Assembly (NCBI GenBank): GCA_038049695.1
Contig: CP142458.1
Span: forward strand, 46,715,001-46,779,000
Direction: 5' to 3'
DNA from: Cinnamomum chago
Lineage: Eukaryota > Streptophyta > Magnoliopsida > Laurales > Lauraceae
Length of the DNA: 64,000 nt
Positions 9,936 to 21,397 of this stretch are shown here, in pieces (position 1 is the first letter of the stretch; each line of letters opens with the position of its first letter). A program made the translations under genes and the position numbers. The notes beneath the pieces were generated by a model. It did no database searches and was not told the origin of the DNA. It saw nothing but the letters and a program-made list of their open reading frames with translations.

Positions 9936-11780
9936 TGAAAGTCCGAGGATCCGAACCCTAGAGGGGGGTGAATAGGGTGAGCTTCAATTATGACCAATTT
10001 TAACCAATTTTAACTGCTTTAACTTAAACTAGTCACAAGTGGTGATTACAAATAAAATGCGGAAGCTTAATAAAAACAATCACCACAAAGCAAGCAACAT
10101 CACACAAGGATTTATAGTGGTTCGGCCTCAATGCCTACATCCACTACCGGCTTGTGATTCAACACCCCCACCGGATTTCCACTATTTATGCTTTTCAATA
10201 GGCTAAGCAATAACCTTTACAATGATGTTTTTCAAGGATCAACATCAACCTATACATTATGCTTTTCTTAGGCTAAGCAATAACCTCTTCAACCAAAGGT
10301 TGATTATCTCTCTAAGTAGTGTCTAACATACACTTGATGGAGATACAATTTATAGCTCATTACAATGCCTCTTAATTAGGCGGATATGAAAATGAAAATC
10401 TAATACACACACACACACTATGAATGAAAAGATGAAAGCACATGATGTGTGTGTGATGTCCTCAATCATTTTGAAAATGAAAGCTCATAATGTATGCCTA
10501 AGGCTTTTGAAAGTTTTAGCTCATAAAAATATTTATGATTGAGGAAAGAATGCAAATCACATGTTAAAGATAACTTGTAAAAGATATACATTTGTATCCT
10601 AAACAAGTTGTGAAATTCTAAGCACAAAACATGTGATGCATAGGGATGTCAATCAAATCAACAATGTAGCTCCTAAACCATAAAAATAGATTTGATTGAA
10701 ATTAGGGGACAAATCATATGCAATTATAAAATCAACTTGAAAATGATATTCCTATCAATGCAAAGCAAGTTGTGAAACTTTAAAACAAAACTACATATGA
10801 TTTGTAAAGATGTTGAATCCAAAACATAAGATATATTTGAAAGAGATTTTCTTATGATGGAAAACAACAACCAAAGATTCAACCAAGTATATGAATCATG
10901 TTACATATAATTTCAAAGATTCTTTCATTAACATGATCTACTTAGATTTACCAAATAAGTACTACTTGGATTGAATCAATGGTGATGCATCCAAAACAAT
11001 AAATCAATTCAAAACATAAAACATGTTAAGGACACAACAACTCATAGTTTATCATGCTACAAAATATTTACCAAAAATAAAACAAAGCATGAAAACATAT
11101 GATTAAGAAAAGTAGAGCCTACTTGGTGATTTAACTTCATTAATCCAAGCTTTAGCTTTCCTAATGACCCCTTTCATCCCTTAGTTCATTTCCCTTTTAT
11201 TGGCCTCAAAATCTCTCAAGGAAGGCCTTAAAAATGCTAACTTTTGGGAAAGGAATGATCTAGTATTTATAGCCAAAACAGCCCAACGGCTAGTCCCCCG
11301 GTCGACCTGGCCTTCACAACAGTAAAAAAAATGACCGTTTGAAAAATGGCCAACGGTAGTATACTCGGTCGACCTGGGCCTGGCTCGGTCGACCTGGTAC
11401 ACTGCGTTTCTGGCCTGGGACCAAAATTCCCTAAAATCCATTTTTCAAAGTATTTTTGGTTGGGAATTTTTTGGGCCATTAAATCAAGCTTAAAAACATG
11501 TTTTAAATCATTCTAAGGGTTTTAAAACATGAAACATAAAAAGCCAAAAAAAGATTCAAAACCATAAAACCAATGGCTAGCTTGATTTCTAAAAACTACT
11601 TATTCAAAAAACAAATGCATCCAAGATTAAAAACAAATCATGCATAAATCAATATCTTAAAAACAATGCATGTGTAAAACAAGATTTCAAGTTTATCTAA
11701 ATCAATGCAAATGTGTGTAAATCAAATGATGCTTGAATGATAATGCATCCATCAAATTGCAATCTACAAAATTCCTAACA
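9936..11780 (-). repeat. Solo LTR, family 1
   Basis: Reads TGAAAGTCC to TTCCTAACA on the plus strand, the reverse complement of family-1 ends. Flanks are CATGC (9931-9935) and CATGT (11781-11785), a 5-bp TSD with one mismatch. No interior or second LTR is present, so this is the product of LTR-LTR recombination. It carries only one copy of the 306-bp segment. GGTCGACC occurs at 11300, 11367 and 11387, here followed by TGG instead of GAG, so the longer palindrome is broken. The TATA box (minus) is near 11266-11272. Confidence 0.9.
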
Positions 11781-12103
11781 CATGTCATGGATGCTGGCGG
11801 CACTACTTATATAACACATAAAAAACAATGAAAGAGGGAGGAATAAGAAAGAGGACGCGAGAGCGAAGAAGAAGAAAAGGAAAAAGCAGGGAAAAAGGAA
11901 GAAAGCAGAAGGGATGAAGTTCAAATCTCTTCAGAAAAATCCTTAATCATGTCAGAAAACCTCAAATATCGCCAAATGCCCTGATTTTAAAATTGGGCAA
12001 AATTTAAGCCCTGTTATGAAAATTTTCTTAATTTATTGTTAGGTTTTTACGTATGTCATGGGAAAACAATTCGCAAGTTTAGATGATGCGCATGTGTTTC
12101 ATT
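11781..12103. other. Short unassigned segment between insertions
   Basis: Purine-rich in its first half (11820-11920, GAAGAAG and AAAGG words), then AT-rich. No gene or repeat structure recognised. It ends at the 8-bp TSD of the hAT MITE. Confidence 0.5.
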
Positions 12104-14701
12104 TAGGCATGTAAATCCGGGTCGGGCCGTGCCCATTCCCATGAGGGTCAGCCCAGCACTGCCCTGGTCGTGTTTGTTAGGAATTTTGTATTTGCAATTT
12201 GATGGATGCATTTGCACTTTAGCATCATTTGATTAACACTCACTTGCATCGTTTTAGAAAACCTTGAAATCTGGTTTTATACATGCATAGCTTTTAAGTT
12301 TTGGAAAAGTATTTGTTTTATGCATGTTTTGGTTCTAAACTTGGATGTAATGGTTTTAGAATCCAAACTCTTTTGAAAACCTATCTTTGTGCATTATATT
12401 TGGAAAATCATGTTGAGAATTTAGGTTTGAGCCTTGCATACATTCTTCACAAAATGAATCATTTTTGTATGCATTTTCTTTTGAAAAGAGTTTTATCAAA
12501 TCAAGCTAGCCTTTGGTTTTAAACTTTCAAATCATTTTAGGCTTTGTGTGTTTCATGTTTTTAAACATGTTAGAATGACTTAAAACATGTTATTCAAGCT
12601 TGATTTAATGGCCCAAAGTTCCACCAAGAAAAACTTTGTTATTTGCAAAAGTTGGAAATTTTGGGGCCCTGGCAGTGTCGCCGGTCGACCGAGACCTGCT
12701 TCCCGGTTGACCGGGACCACTGTCGGGCGAGTGGACAGTTTCTGAACTGTTTCAGGCCAACGGTCAGAAATATGACCGTTGTGCTTTCTCGGTCGACCGA
12801 GACCTGTGTCTAGGTTGACCGAGGACTAGCCGTTGGACACTTTTTGGCTATAAAGTCCATTCATTTCCAACCTTTTTCAAGGCTTGACTCATGAACCTTT
12901 GAGAGCATTTTGGAGCCATTGAAAGGGGATGAAGTTGGAAAGGCTAGGAGGTCATTAGGAGAGCTAAAGCTTGGATTATTAAGTTAAACCACCAAGTAAG
13001 CTCTACCTTTGTTAATCATAGTTTTCATGTTTTGTTTAAGCTATTGGTAAATGATTTTGTACATGATAACTATGTTGTGTTGAATCCATTCTTCTCCTAA
13101 TCTTTGATCTATTTAAGATTGGATTCTTCACTTTGGTTTCAATCCAAGTAGTTTCTAAAACCTTCTTAATCATGCTTAGTATAAATCTTTGATTTCCTTT
13201 TTATGGCATGATTCATTTTCTTGGTTGAAACCTAATTTGTTGTTTTCATTCATTTGAACATTAGTAAAATTAATTTGGTTTTGAAAACAACATTGCACAT
13301 GCATCACATGTTCTAAGTTAGTCATTTTCATACAACTTGTGATTCTTTGATTTTCATATCATTAACAAGTTATTAAACATACATGTGATTTGCATTAAAC
13401 TTCAATCAAGTCTTTTATATGTCTTAAACTTTGAAATGCTTTGAGCATACATTTGAATAAGCCTTCTTTTTAAGCTTGATTGAAGTCATCACACACACAC
13501 ATCATGAGCATACACTTTTGCATTCATAGAGTGTTTGTGTGAGTTTGTTTTAAACTTTCATATCCGCCTATTTAAGAGGCAATTTCATTGAGCTTAATTT
13601 GTATCTCTTAGAGTGATCTTTTGTGAAGACACCATCTTTGAGAAATCTTTATTTGTAAAGGTTATTGCTTAGCCTAAGAAAAGCATTGTGTAAGGTTATT
13701 GCTTAGCCTAAGAAAAGCATCTTGTAAGGTTATTGCTTAGCCTAAGAAAAGCATTTTGTAAAGGTTATTGCTTAGCCTATAAAAGCACATTGAGAGGTTG
13801 TTGTTTAGCCTTGAAAAGCAACATTGTAAGGGTTATTGCTTAGCCTAGTAAAAAGCATAAATAGTGGAAATCCGGTGGGGTGTTGGATTCACAAGCCGGT
13901 AGTGGATGTAGGCATTGAGGCCGAACCACTATAAACCTTGGTGTTGTGGTGCTTGCATTTGTGGTGATTGTTTATTTGAGCTTCCGCATATTGTATGGTT
14001 AATCATCACATGTGACTAGTTTATGTTAAGAAATTAAAATTGGTCTAAATTGGTCATACTTGTAGCACACCCTATTCACCCCCCCTCTAGGGTTAGGATC
14101 CTCAAGGACTTTCAGTGTTGTGCTGGGCCATGCCACCCATGGGCGGCCCAATTTTTTTTTTGAAGTTGGACTTCAACCCTAACCCTATGAGATAATGTGC
14201 GCTAAGAAAAAACCGCTGCCCTAATGCAATCAAGTTTAGTTCGAGTCCCTTTTTTTCCTTGTGTAAACAATGCAATCAAGTTTAGTTCGAGTGTCCATTT
14301 TTTTTTATTTCCAATGCTCCACCTGGACTTGGCCTTGGTCTTTACTTTCTTTTTGCCTTTGACTATGGAAAATGGCCCTGGTGCAGTTGAGATGCACATT
14401 GGAAATTACCTGACCCAATGCCCCACCAGGACTTGGACTTGGGTTATTCTTCCTTTTTTTTTTTTGTAGACTAGTCCACGGGCGGGCCGGGCCGTGCTGC
14501 CCGTGGGCTTGGGGCGCTGGCCTAGCATGGCATGGATTTTATCCGTGCCGTGCCACGGGGCACGGGCCTGGCAACCCTAGCCCAGCGGAAGACTGTCGGG
14601 CTGGGCCGTGCCGGCCATTTGACCAAGTCCATAGCCCAGGCACGGTTTTTCCATGCCGGGCCGTGCTAGGCTAGGGCTGCCCGCCCAAGTTTACATGCCT
14701 A
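12104..14701. mobile_element. hAT-type MITE interrupted by a solo LTR
   Basis: Terminal inverted repeats TAGGCATGTAAA (12104-12115) and TTTACATGCCTA (14690-14701) are perfect over 12 bp. An 8-bp TSD, GTTTCATT, flanks them (12096-12103 and 14702-14709), the size made by hAT transposases. Without the LTR at 12175-14114 it is about 650 bp. It is rich in GGGCCGGGCCGTGC-type words in both subterminal regions and has no coding capacity, so it must have been moved by a transposase elsewhere. Confidence 0.9.
12175..14114 (+). repeat. Solo LTR, family 1, inside the MITE
   Basis: TGTTAGGAATTTT to GGACTTTCA with perfect TSD GTGTT (12170-12174 and 14115-14119). The array at 12681-12822 has GGTCGACC at 12683 and 12791 and decayed GGTTGACC copies near 12715 and 12813 (C to T in a CpG, as expected from methylation damage). 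TATA box near 12849. About six GGTTATTGCTTAGCC units occupy 13655-13860. Confidence 0.95.
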
Positions 14702-14709
14702 GTTTCATT

Positions 14710-15374
14710 CCCATGTGCAATTGACTCCCCTGGAAACAATTTATGTTGTTTTCCATTTTCATGTGTGAATCCTGATGGAGCTGATGGTTCACCAATTTTC
14801 TCAATTTTCTCAAATTTGGTGATAAATCAAGACATGACATATGACCCTCAAGTTGTTTTTTGCCTTTGAAAGAAGATGAATGATTCAAATCATGATTTGT
14901 GGGGCCACAAATTTTTTTTTTAAATCAGATTACTAATCTGAAGTTTTTTCACAAATTTCTAAAATCTATAATGAATCAACAACTCAAATTTAACCCTAAC
15001 TTTTTTAGCCTTTTAAAGGTGATGAATGGTTTTGGATCATGAAATAGGGGCCCTCAATAGTAAAAAATTTGAACTGCTCCAAAACAATGCTAAAAAATAG
15101 CCATTTTCATCCAAGGATTCACTGTTTTTTCTTAAATTTCTCAAAATCTATGATGAATCAAGAACTTAAATTTTTATCTCCAAGTAGTCTATGGCCTTTC
15201 AAAGAGGATGAATAATTTGGAACGTGAAAAAGGGCCCACGGAAGTCCAATTTTACAGACCTAACTATCTGTGGTTTTTTTGTAATTTTCTCAAAATATAT
15301 AATAAGTCAACGACTAAAATGTGGTGTCATAGCCGTTCATTGCTGGCATTGTTTCTAGTAAAACGTCTGCCACG
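14710..15374. repeat. Diverged tandem repeats, period about 150-180 bp
   Basis: A block with TTTCTCAAAATCTATGATG, then AATCAA, then CCTTTCAAAG and GATGAAT, returns near 14811, 14961, 15142 and 15292. Copies are diverged and AT-rich. No coding potential was seen. It lies between the MITE and the hAT element, and its origin is unknown. Confidence 0.55.
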
Positions 15375-15728
15375 TTAAGCCTCAGTCATATAAACAATGG
15401 CAGTGTCAAGATCATCTTCTTTAACCACCCATTGTTGAGTGATCTTTCTTTGACTTTGATTTCGGCGACGAGCTAAAGCCTTCTTCTTAGTTTGACTGGC
15501 CAGACTGGTTGCCAATGTTTGATCACTCCTCCTCACCACCATGGGTATGGAGAGATTGATGGTGTGGCTTATTCCTTCCAGCTGGTGAACCGGTAGTGTA
15601 AGGATGTCCACCTTATTCTTCCTATTCTTCTTCTGAAGGTCTTTGAACTGCATGAGTTTGGCAGCATTGTTGATGGAAAGATGTTGTTGTTCCTTCTTCG
15701 GGAGCTTGTATGCACCTTTGGAGGACAT
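15375..15728 (-). CDS. Unrecognised 117-codon open frame
   Basis: Starts with ATG at 15728 and ends near 15375. The predicted protein is polar and basic (KKKALARRR near residue 81) with an acidic end (KEDDLD) and no membrane segment or motif that I know. It lies just outside the presumed left end of the hAT element. It may be a gene fragment or chance; no splice partners were identified. Confidence 0.25.
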   Translation of the reverse strand: MSSKGAYKLPKKEQQHLSINNAAKLMQFKDLQKKNRKNKVDILTLPVHQLEGISHTINLSIPMVVRRSDQTLATSLASQTKKKALARRRNQSQRKITQQWVVKEDDLDTAIVYMTEA

Positions 15729-16251
15729 AGCGTAGGTCCCACCATGGTTTAAAATCTTGATTTCGGTCGTGGTATTGACCGGGCCGAAAAACCAATATGA
15801 TATCAGTATCAGTTGCAGATATCAGTTCGTCACGGTCGTCGTGGTGTGAATTTTTTTTAATCCAAAAAAAAATTGAAATTTTTAAAAAAAAAATCCAGAA
15901 TAATAGAAAATGCTGGAAAACAATATTTTTTTTCCATCAGCAACAACAATAAATCAAAATCTCAGTGACCTTAAGTTATGAATCTTGTATGTGTCGCAGT
16001 TCGCTATCTTCTCCAGTATTTAATATAATGCAACCATTATTGATGCTCATAATCAATTTATTAGTGTAAGATATAAGAAAATAAAGATAACATCTCAATC
16101 ATGATTTAATACTAACTCAATCATCAAATAAGTTATGAAATTCAAGACCCTAAAGATGACATATTAAAATCTGAAATATGATAGTGAGATAGATAAATCA
16201 TAAAGCACTTGGGCATCAAAAGGTTCATGGTTTACTTGAAATTAGAGGGGA

Positions 16252-16880
16252 CTAGAAAGTAGAGACTAGAGAGAGATTGATGAGTATGAGTGTATGATAG
16301 ATTGCCATCCTAATTCCAAGTGGAGTGTTGCCTAGGCTCGATATCATCATCATCGTCGTCATTTCTTCGGTATTGGTTAAAAAGATATGCTCCATACTGT
16401 TGCGTAGCACTAGCATACCCATGACCATATTTAGATTGTTCTTGATAAGATGATGAACTCTCTTGATCCCTTGTAAATCGAGATGGCCGGTTGTACTCAA
16501 ATGGCATGAAATAGGAATGAGGGGCATGAAAAGGTCGTTGGGGAAGTGGTGGTGGGGCAAGCCTCCCTTGCTCAATTAATATATGTTTGATAGAAAGTGT
16601 TGGTGAAGGGGGCAACCAATTAGGGTCATATGAATAACCCCAATGCTGTCCATACATGGCACCTTGTTGGCCAACATAACCCCTATATTGTCCATACATG
16701 GCACGTTATTGGCCAACATAACCCCCATGATGACCACGAGTACCTTCCCTCACTCCTTGCCCAGTGGCGCCACTACTATCCCCTGCCTCGGTTTGTCCAA
16801 CATGTCTAACATAGCCACGTCGAGGATCTAACTCGGTAGCACCAGGAAAATGCTCAACTGTCTCATAAGTGATAGGCTCA
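16252..16880 (-). pseudogene. hAT transposase, C-terminal tail
   Basis: Continues the transposase after the solo LTR at 16886-20022. Reading minus, it contains NEPITYETVEHFPGATE, then a repeated Tyr-Gly-Gln unit (GGYVGQ, AMYGQYRGYVGQQ, AMYGQHWGYSYD) encoded by a 40-bp direct repeat (two to three units, 16650-16735), then a Pro-rich stretch and an acidic run of seven Asp near 16340. One unit has an in-frame stop (near 16707). Acidic or low-complexity tails after the dimerisation domain are common in plant hAT proteins. Confidence 0.65.
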
Positions 16881-16885
16881 TTATC

Positions 16886-19800
16886 TGTTGCGACCCCGGA
16901 CCGGGTCCCCAAAGGACTGATCCGGAGTCGGGACATTATTAGTGAAGGTGGTGGTGAATAGATGATTAACCACAACATCTGTTTAAATGATAACAACATA
17001 CATTTATTTAATTTCCCACAGGTGTCCGCGGTGAGGATATCACAACCATCAAGGAATATTTCTTTTAAGTGCGGAAGCATGTAGCAAATCAAATAGTCAA
17101 ACTATCCTTAGTCATGGAGATAACATCAAGTATAAAATACTGTATCAGAATGAGCAATGATTTATAGCATGTTTCCCAAAAGTAGTTTAAGTTTAACAAA
17201 AAATCATTTAGTTACATTCCCCAAAATTAGAGGCCAACAAAAGCCAATATAAACAAAACAATAACCCAAAAGAATGGTTAAATAGTTCTCCTCAAAATGT
17301 TACGCCTCTCTTAGCAATCCGATGTCTACATGACATCGTCGGCATGCCACTCGACTAGAGGTTGCGGCTCACCTACCGCCTCCTCCGGCTCCCCCTCAAG
17401 GAAACCGGCAACGGGACCTGAGTACCAAAGCAAATGGGTCAGACACGACGGTCTGGCAAGAGAGTGAAAAGATACAGCAACAAATAATGAATGAAATATC
17501 TTGAAAAGCATAGAAATCTGTTTAAGCAAGAACTCTCATAAAATAGATAAATCATTTGCTAGAAAACAAGTAAACAAGATAAAACATATAAGGTAACCAA
17601 GGAATCGGGAACTCACAAGATGGCGATCACATAAAGCTAAGTCCTCTGTCACTAAAGTGACAACAATATAACGGGACGTTGGTCTCAGTCACACAAGGTG
17701 AGGAGAATCAACATAAATCATATCTACAATATAAATATACGGGACGAGACCACGGTAGCGAACCGGGTATCGGGACGGGACCATGGTAATATACCGGGTA
17801 TCGGGACCCAAACTGCAGCTGGCGGGACGGGAGAGGGATCTCCAAGTCGGTGGATCAAACCGACAAGGTATCCAAGCTTAGTGATGCCGACTCATAGGTT
17901 AAATAACAAATCGAGACATATGCAAAATACATCAAGTTCACGTAAATAAATGTACGGGGCAAGAATACTCAAATGTATAACTTTCATTTCATATCGGGCA
18001 ATACTCTTCGGGACAAGTCAATGCTACTAGTGTCACTATCATGCTTTCGGGAAAACAAATCATGTAAAGTAAATCTTGGAAATGAAGAAATATAATGAAT
18101 TATACCTTTCGGGAACACTATTGATTTCAAGATCTATTTAAGTGAATAGGGGTCCCGTATGTCGATTATTGAAATGACTTGGTACTCCTTGAGTTTGAGG
18201 ACATTCCGGGCTCCTTATACACTTTGGATTTTCAAAACTTTAAATGGAATCTTCGTGTGATATGGTTTCTTCCTCCAATGTTCTCGTACAATGCTTAATA
18301 AATGTCCTTGACATAGAGAGGTTCCCAAAGAGTAGTCCCCAAACCATTAAAATAGTTCATCATTGTCCCAACATAGCCCTGCCCAATGGGGCCCATCGCT
18401 CGAGCGGAATGGAAAGTTCGCTCGAGCGAGTCGCTCTCTGGAATGGTTGTCTAGGTGGGTTCGCTCGAGCGAATTTGAGGTTGCTTGAGCGAACTCATTG
18501 GGTCGAGCGAATATTTAAATGCGTTCGAACGGACAACTCTCTAGAATGAGCTCTGGGATGTCCGCTCGAGCGACCAAGGGTGCGCTCGAGCGACCAAGCT
18601 ACTGGAATGCTCCGAACCCTTTTCTGGACAGGTTGTTCGAGCGAAGTGTCATGGTCGCTCGAGCGAACTGTCCAGAAACTTATTCCGGACCAGTTCAGCT
18701 CCCCTCTTTCTCTTCCTTCTTCAATCTCTTTTTAGCCACTTTTATACATCAACTAAGGAGCCTAAAACTCCATTCAAATGACATCAAATCTTTCATCACA
18801 TCCATCCCATTCTCCTCCATCCATATCACAATCAATATAAGAGAAGCAAGAAGGAAACCATTTCACACAAGGTTGCATTTGAGACCAAAACAAAAAGGCA
18901 TTAAATACTATGAACTAACACTCCTCTATGCCCATAAATGCATCATTAATACTCCATCAAGAGCATTTATTTCAACAATAAAAATTCAATAAAAGCATGA
19001 GAAGATCATTAATGTTTTACCAAACCATTTAAAACCCAAAATACTCCAATCATTCACTTGCCTTAGGTCCAAGCTAGCCAAAAATCAAGCCTCTACTCAC
19101 TTCTTAAGCTCACTTCCAAGCTACAATTAAAAATCCCCAAAACAAACCCTAAAATGGGTCAAACAAAGAATGAAAAGGATAGAACTTTCAATAATGCAAA
19201 CGGAGCTTATCAAGAGCTAGAGGAACACTAATCTAGGAGATGGGGAGGGTTACTTACTTGGATGACCTTCAAATGAAGAGAGCTAGCTCGAGGGGAGGTC
19301 TCTAGGTTGATGGATTCCTCTACAAAAGGTATCAAAATGAAGCTTGCTAGAAGAGGAAGAGGATGGTGAGTTCCATTTCTTGGTTGATGCAAATCTTGGT
19401 GTGGGTTGGAGATGGAGAAGCAAGAAGAAGAAGAAGTTGCAAGAAAACCCTAGGTTCAATAGTTGTGCTGGAACAAGAAGAATGAAATGAATAGGATAGT
19501 GGTTTCCCCCCCTTTGTTAACAAATGAATTGGGTCCCACTACTAAAGGAACTTGGATGGCTGAAATCATCTCTTTCGGGACCTCGGATGAATTCGATGAA
19601 GAAGGAAGCAATGATCGTCGAAATATCTAGTTTCCAAAAAGCGCATGTTTCACGGGTTTCGGGAATATCAAGTTTTGGTTACAGATTTAGTATGAAAGGA
19701 CTATTTTGCCCCTCTAGGCTTGTAAATCAGGTTTCGGGGCCTCGAATGAAAACGGGAGCAACATGAAAGTTGTAGGAGTCAACAAGATGAATGCAACGGG

Positions 19801-20022
19801 CCAAGAACACAATTCAAAACAAATTCCGGAAAATCACTTAAGTAAAAGCAAAGCCGAAAAGGGAACCCCCAAAGGGCCCCACTAGCTATCAAGCACTCAA
19901 AATAGCCCAAACTAGAATCAAAGCTATTCCAAACCCAACTTAGCCAAAATCACAAATCAAGCTTAGCATTAACACACAACTTAATTAGCACTAATCGGGT
20001 TCACTCGGGTCGGGGTCTTACA
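16886..20022 (-). repeat. Solo LTR, family 2 (Ty3/gypsy, Tekay-like)
   Basis: Plus-strand ends are TGTTGCGACCCCGG and GGGTCGGGGTCTTACA. The perfect TSD is TTATC (16881-16885 and 20023-20027). It belongs to the TGTAAGACCCCG...GGGTCGCGACA LTR group, also found solo at 23994 and 56419 and attached to gypsy pol at 41238-42207, so it is a chromovirus LTR by association. At 3.1 kb it is long but normal for Tekay/Del elements. It carries the CTCGAG palindrome array at 18396-18668. Two open frames across the array (18244-18549, 18519-18992) look spurious. Confidence 0.92.
18396..18668 (-). promoter_or_regulatory. CGCTCGAGCG palindrome array
   Basis: About ten copies of TTCGCTCGAGCGAA or degenerate forms, for example at 18397, 18418, 18461, 18563 and 18582. 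Several copies have lost one half (GCTTGAGCG, GTCGAGCG). They are separated by 15-40 bp of unrelated sequence. The homologous arrays are at 25230-25502 and 57759-57912. Role unknown; dimeric-factor sites or cruciform-forming DNA are possible. Confidence 0.8.
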
Positions 20023-20027
20023 TTATC

Positions 20028-21392
20028 TCTATAATGACTCTCATCTCCTAGAGAGTCAGGTGGAATTCCTACTGATGATGAAGAAGTAGAATACTTGACT
20101 CACTCTCCTCGTCTACCTCCTTTCCCCTTGGCTCACTTGTATCAGGTGCTTGCCCTTGTTGCATTGTCAAGTTTATTTCTTCTATCCTTTCAACGGCCAA
20201 CTCCTCAAACTATGGGTCTTGGTCTAACACCGGTTTTTTTTGTTCCTTTAGCCATTCACCTAACACAGTATCCTCTTTTGAAAAGATATAGTCCAGATTA
20301 ATTGGACAAAAATAATCCCGTTGATCCTCAAACTGTCTTCTCTTTCTATTTCTACTCCGAAGTTTGAGGTTGTAGTGGATGTAGACCAATTTATTTAGCT
20401 TCTGGATTGTTAATCTATTTCTTCGTCTTGTGTGGATAAATGAGAAGGTGCTCTGGTTTCTTTCAGAATTGGAATATGATGCAGTTTGATTAAGGACTTT
20501 AATAGCAATCGTCCTTAGTACAGGAGCACTATCTCCATAATTCAACCACCATTCTGCTGAAATAAAAATAGAAATGATATTAGAGTCAATAAAATAATAA
20601 TAAGTACTTGAATAATATAAAGATGACATAACAATCAATACTAGGATTGGTCTGTGTGATAGCTCTCCGCGTAGTCGTTGTTCCAAAGCTTTTAGTACAT
20701 ACATTGTATATGTCAATTTGAATACATTAACGTAGAAAAAATAAATTGGAGAAATTACAATGTTATATACTTTTTTCCCTAATTAGCCTACTTGATTAGT
20801 AGCCCAAATGGCTTCATCTGTACTCTCTGCCAGTCTTTCAATTACATTTTTTAGTCCCAAACGGATTTCATCATATATGTGTCCATTCGTAAATTATGGA
20901 TTAAAGAAGTATATCATGTAAAACCAATGAATTTTAGTCAATGATATATTAATATAGTGAGGAGAATTGAATACAACAATTCAAGTATTAAAGGAAATAG
21001 CCTTCACTTACCAGCAGTGTGTAAATCATGTTTCAATTGTCGTCCCCATCGATCGTTGATGATCTTCCAAAACTGTTTGCAATATCGACAATCTGCTTGA
21101 ATAGCCAGCTTTAATCTCTCCATGGCCTCATGTAAGAAGCCTAATGTTGGCTTATCATCGCCATTAACCAATTGAAGAACCTTTATTAGGGGATCAAAAA
21201 CATTCAAAACAACTTTCACTTGAGGCCAAAATTTGTTGGACACAATTATTTTACATACTTCTTTTGTAATGGGACTTGGCCTCTTTCCCCATTTTGAATT
21301 CATGACTGCTGTGATTTTATCAATTGGAGAAGTCATTCTCTATACTTGTAAACACTTTTGATGGCAATGAAATGGGTGGCAAATCTAGTGAT
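20028..21392 (-). pseudogene. hAT transposase, C-terminal catalytic part and dimerisation domain
   Basis: On the minus strand, 21336-21004 encodes a hAT segment with VSNKFWPQVK, then DPLIKVLQLVNGDDKPTLGF and AMERLKLAI, the conserved block before the last catalytic residue. After an AT-rich, probably intronic stretch (20720-21000), 20716-20210 encodes EWWLNYGDSAPVLRTIAIKV, SERNQSTFSFIH and KLNKLVYIHYN, the hAT dimerisation core. SERN followed by Q is where the family usually has SERNW. Frames are broken and joined only through non-coding gaps. The segment is cut by solo LTRs at both ends. Confidence 0.8.
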
Positions 21393-21397
21393 GCCAG

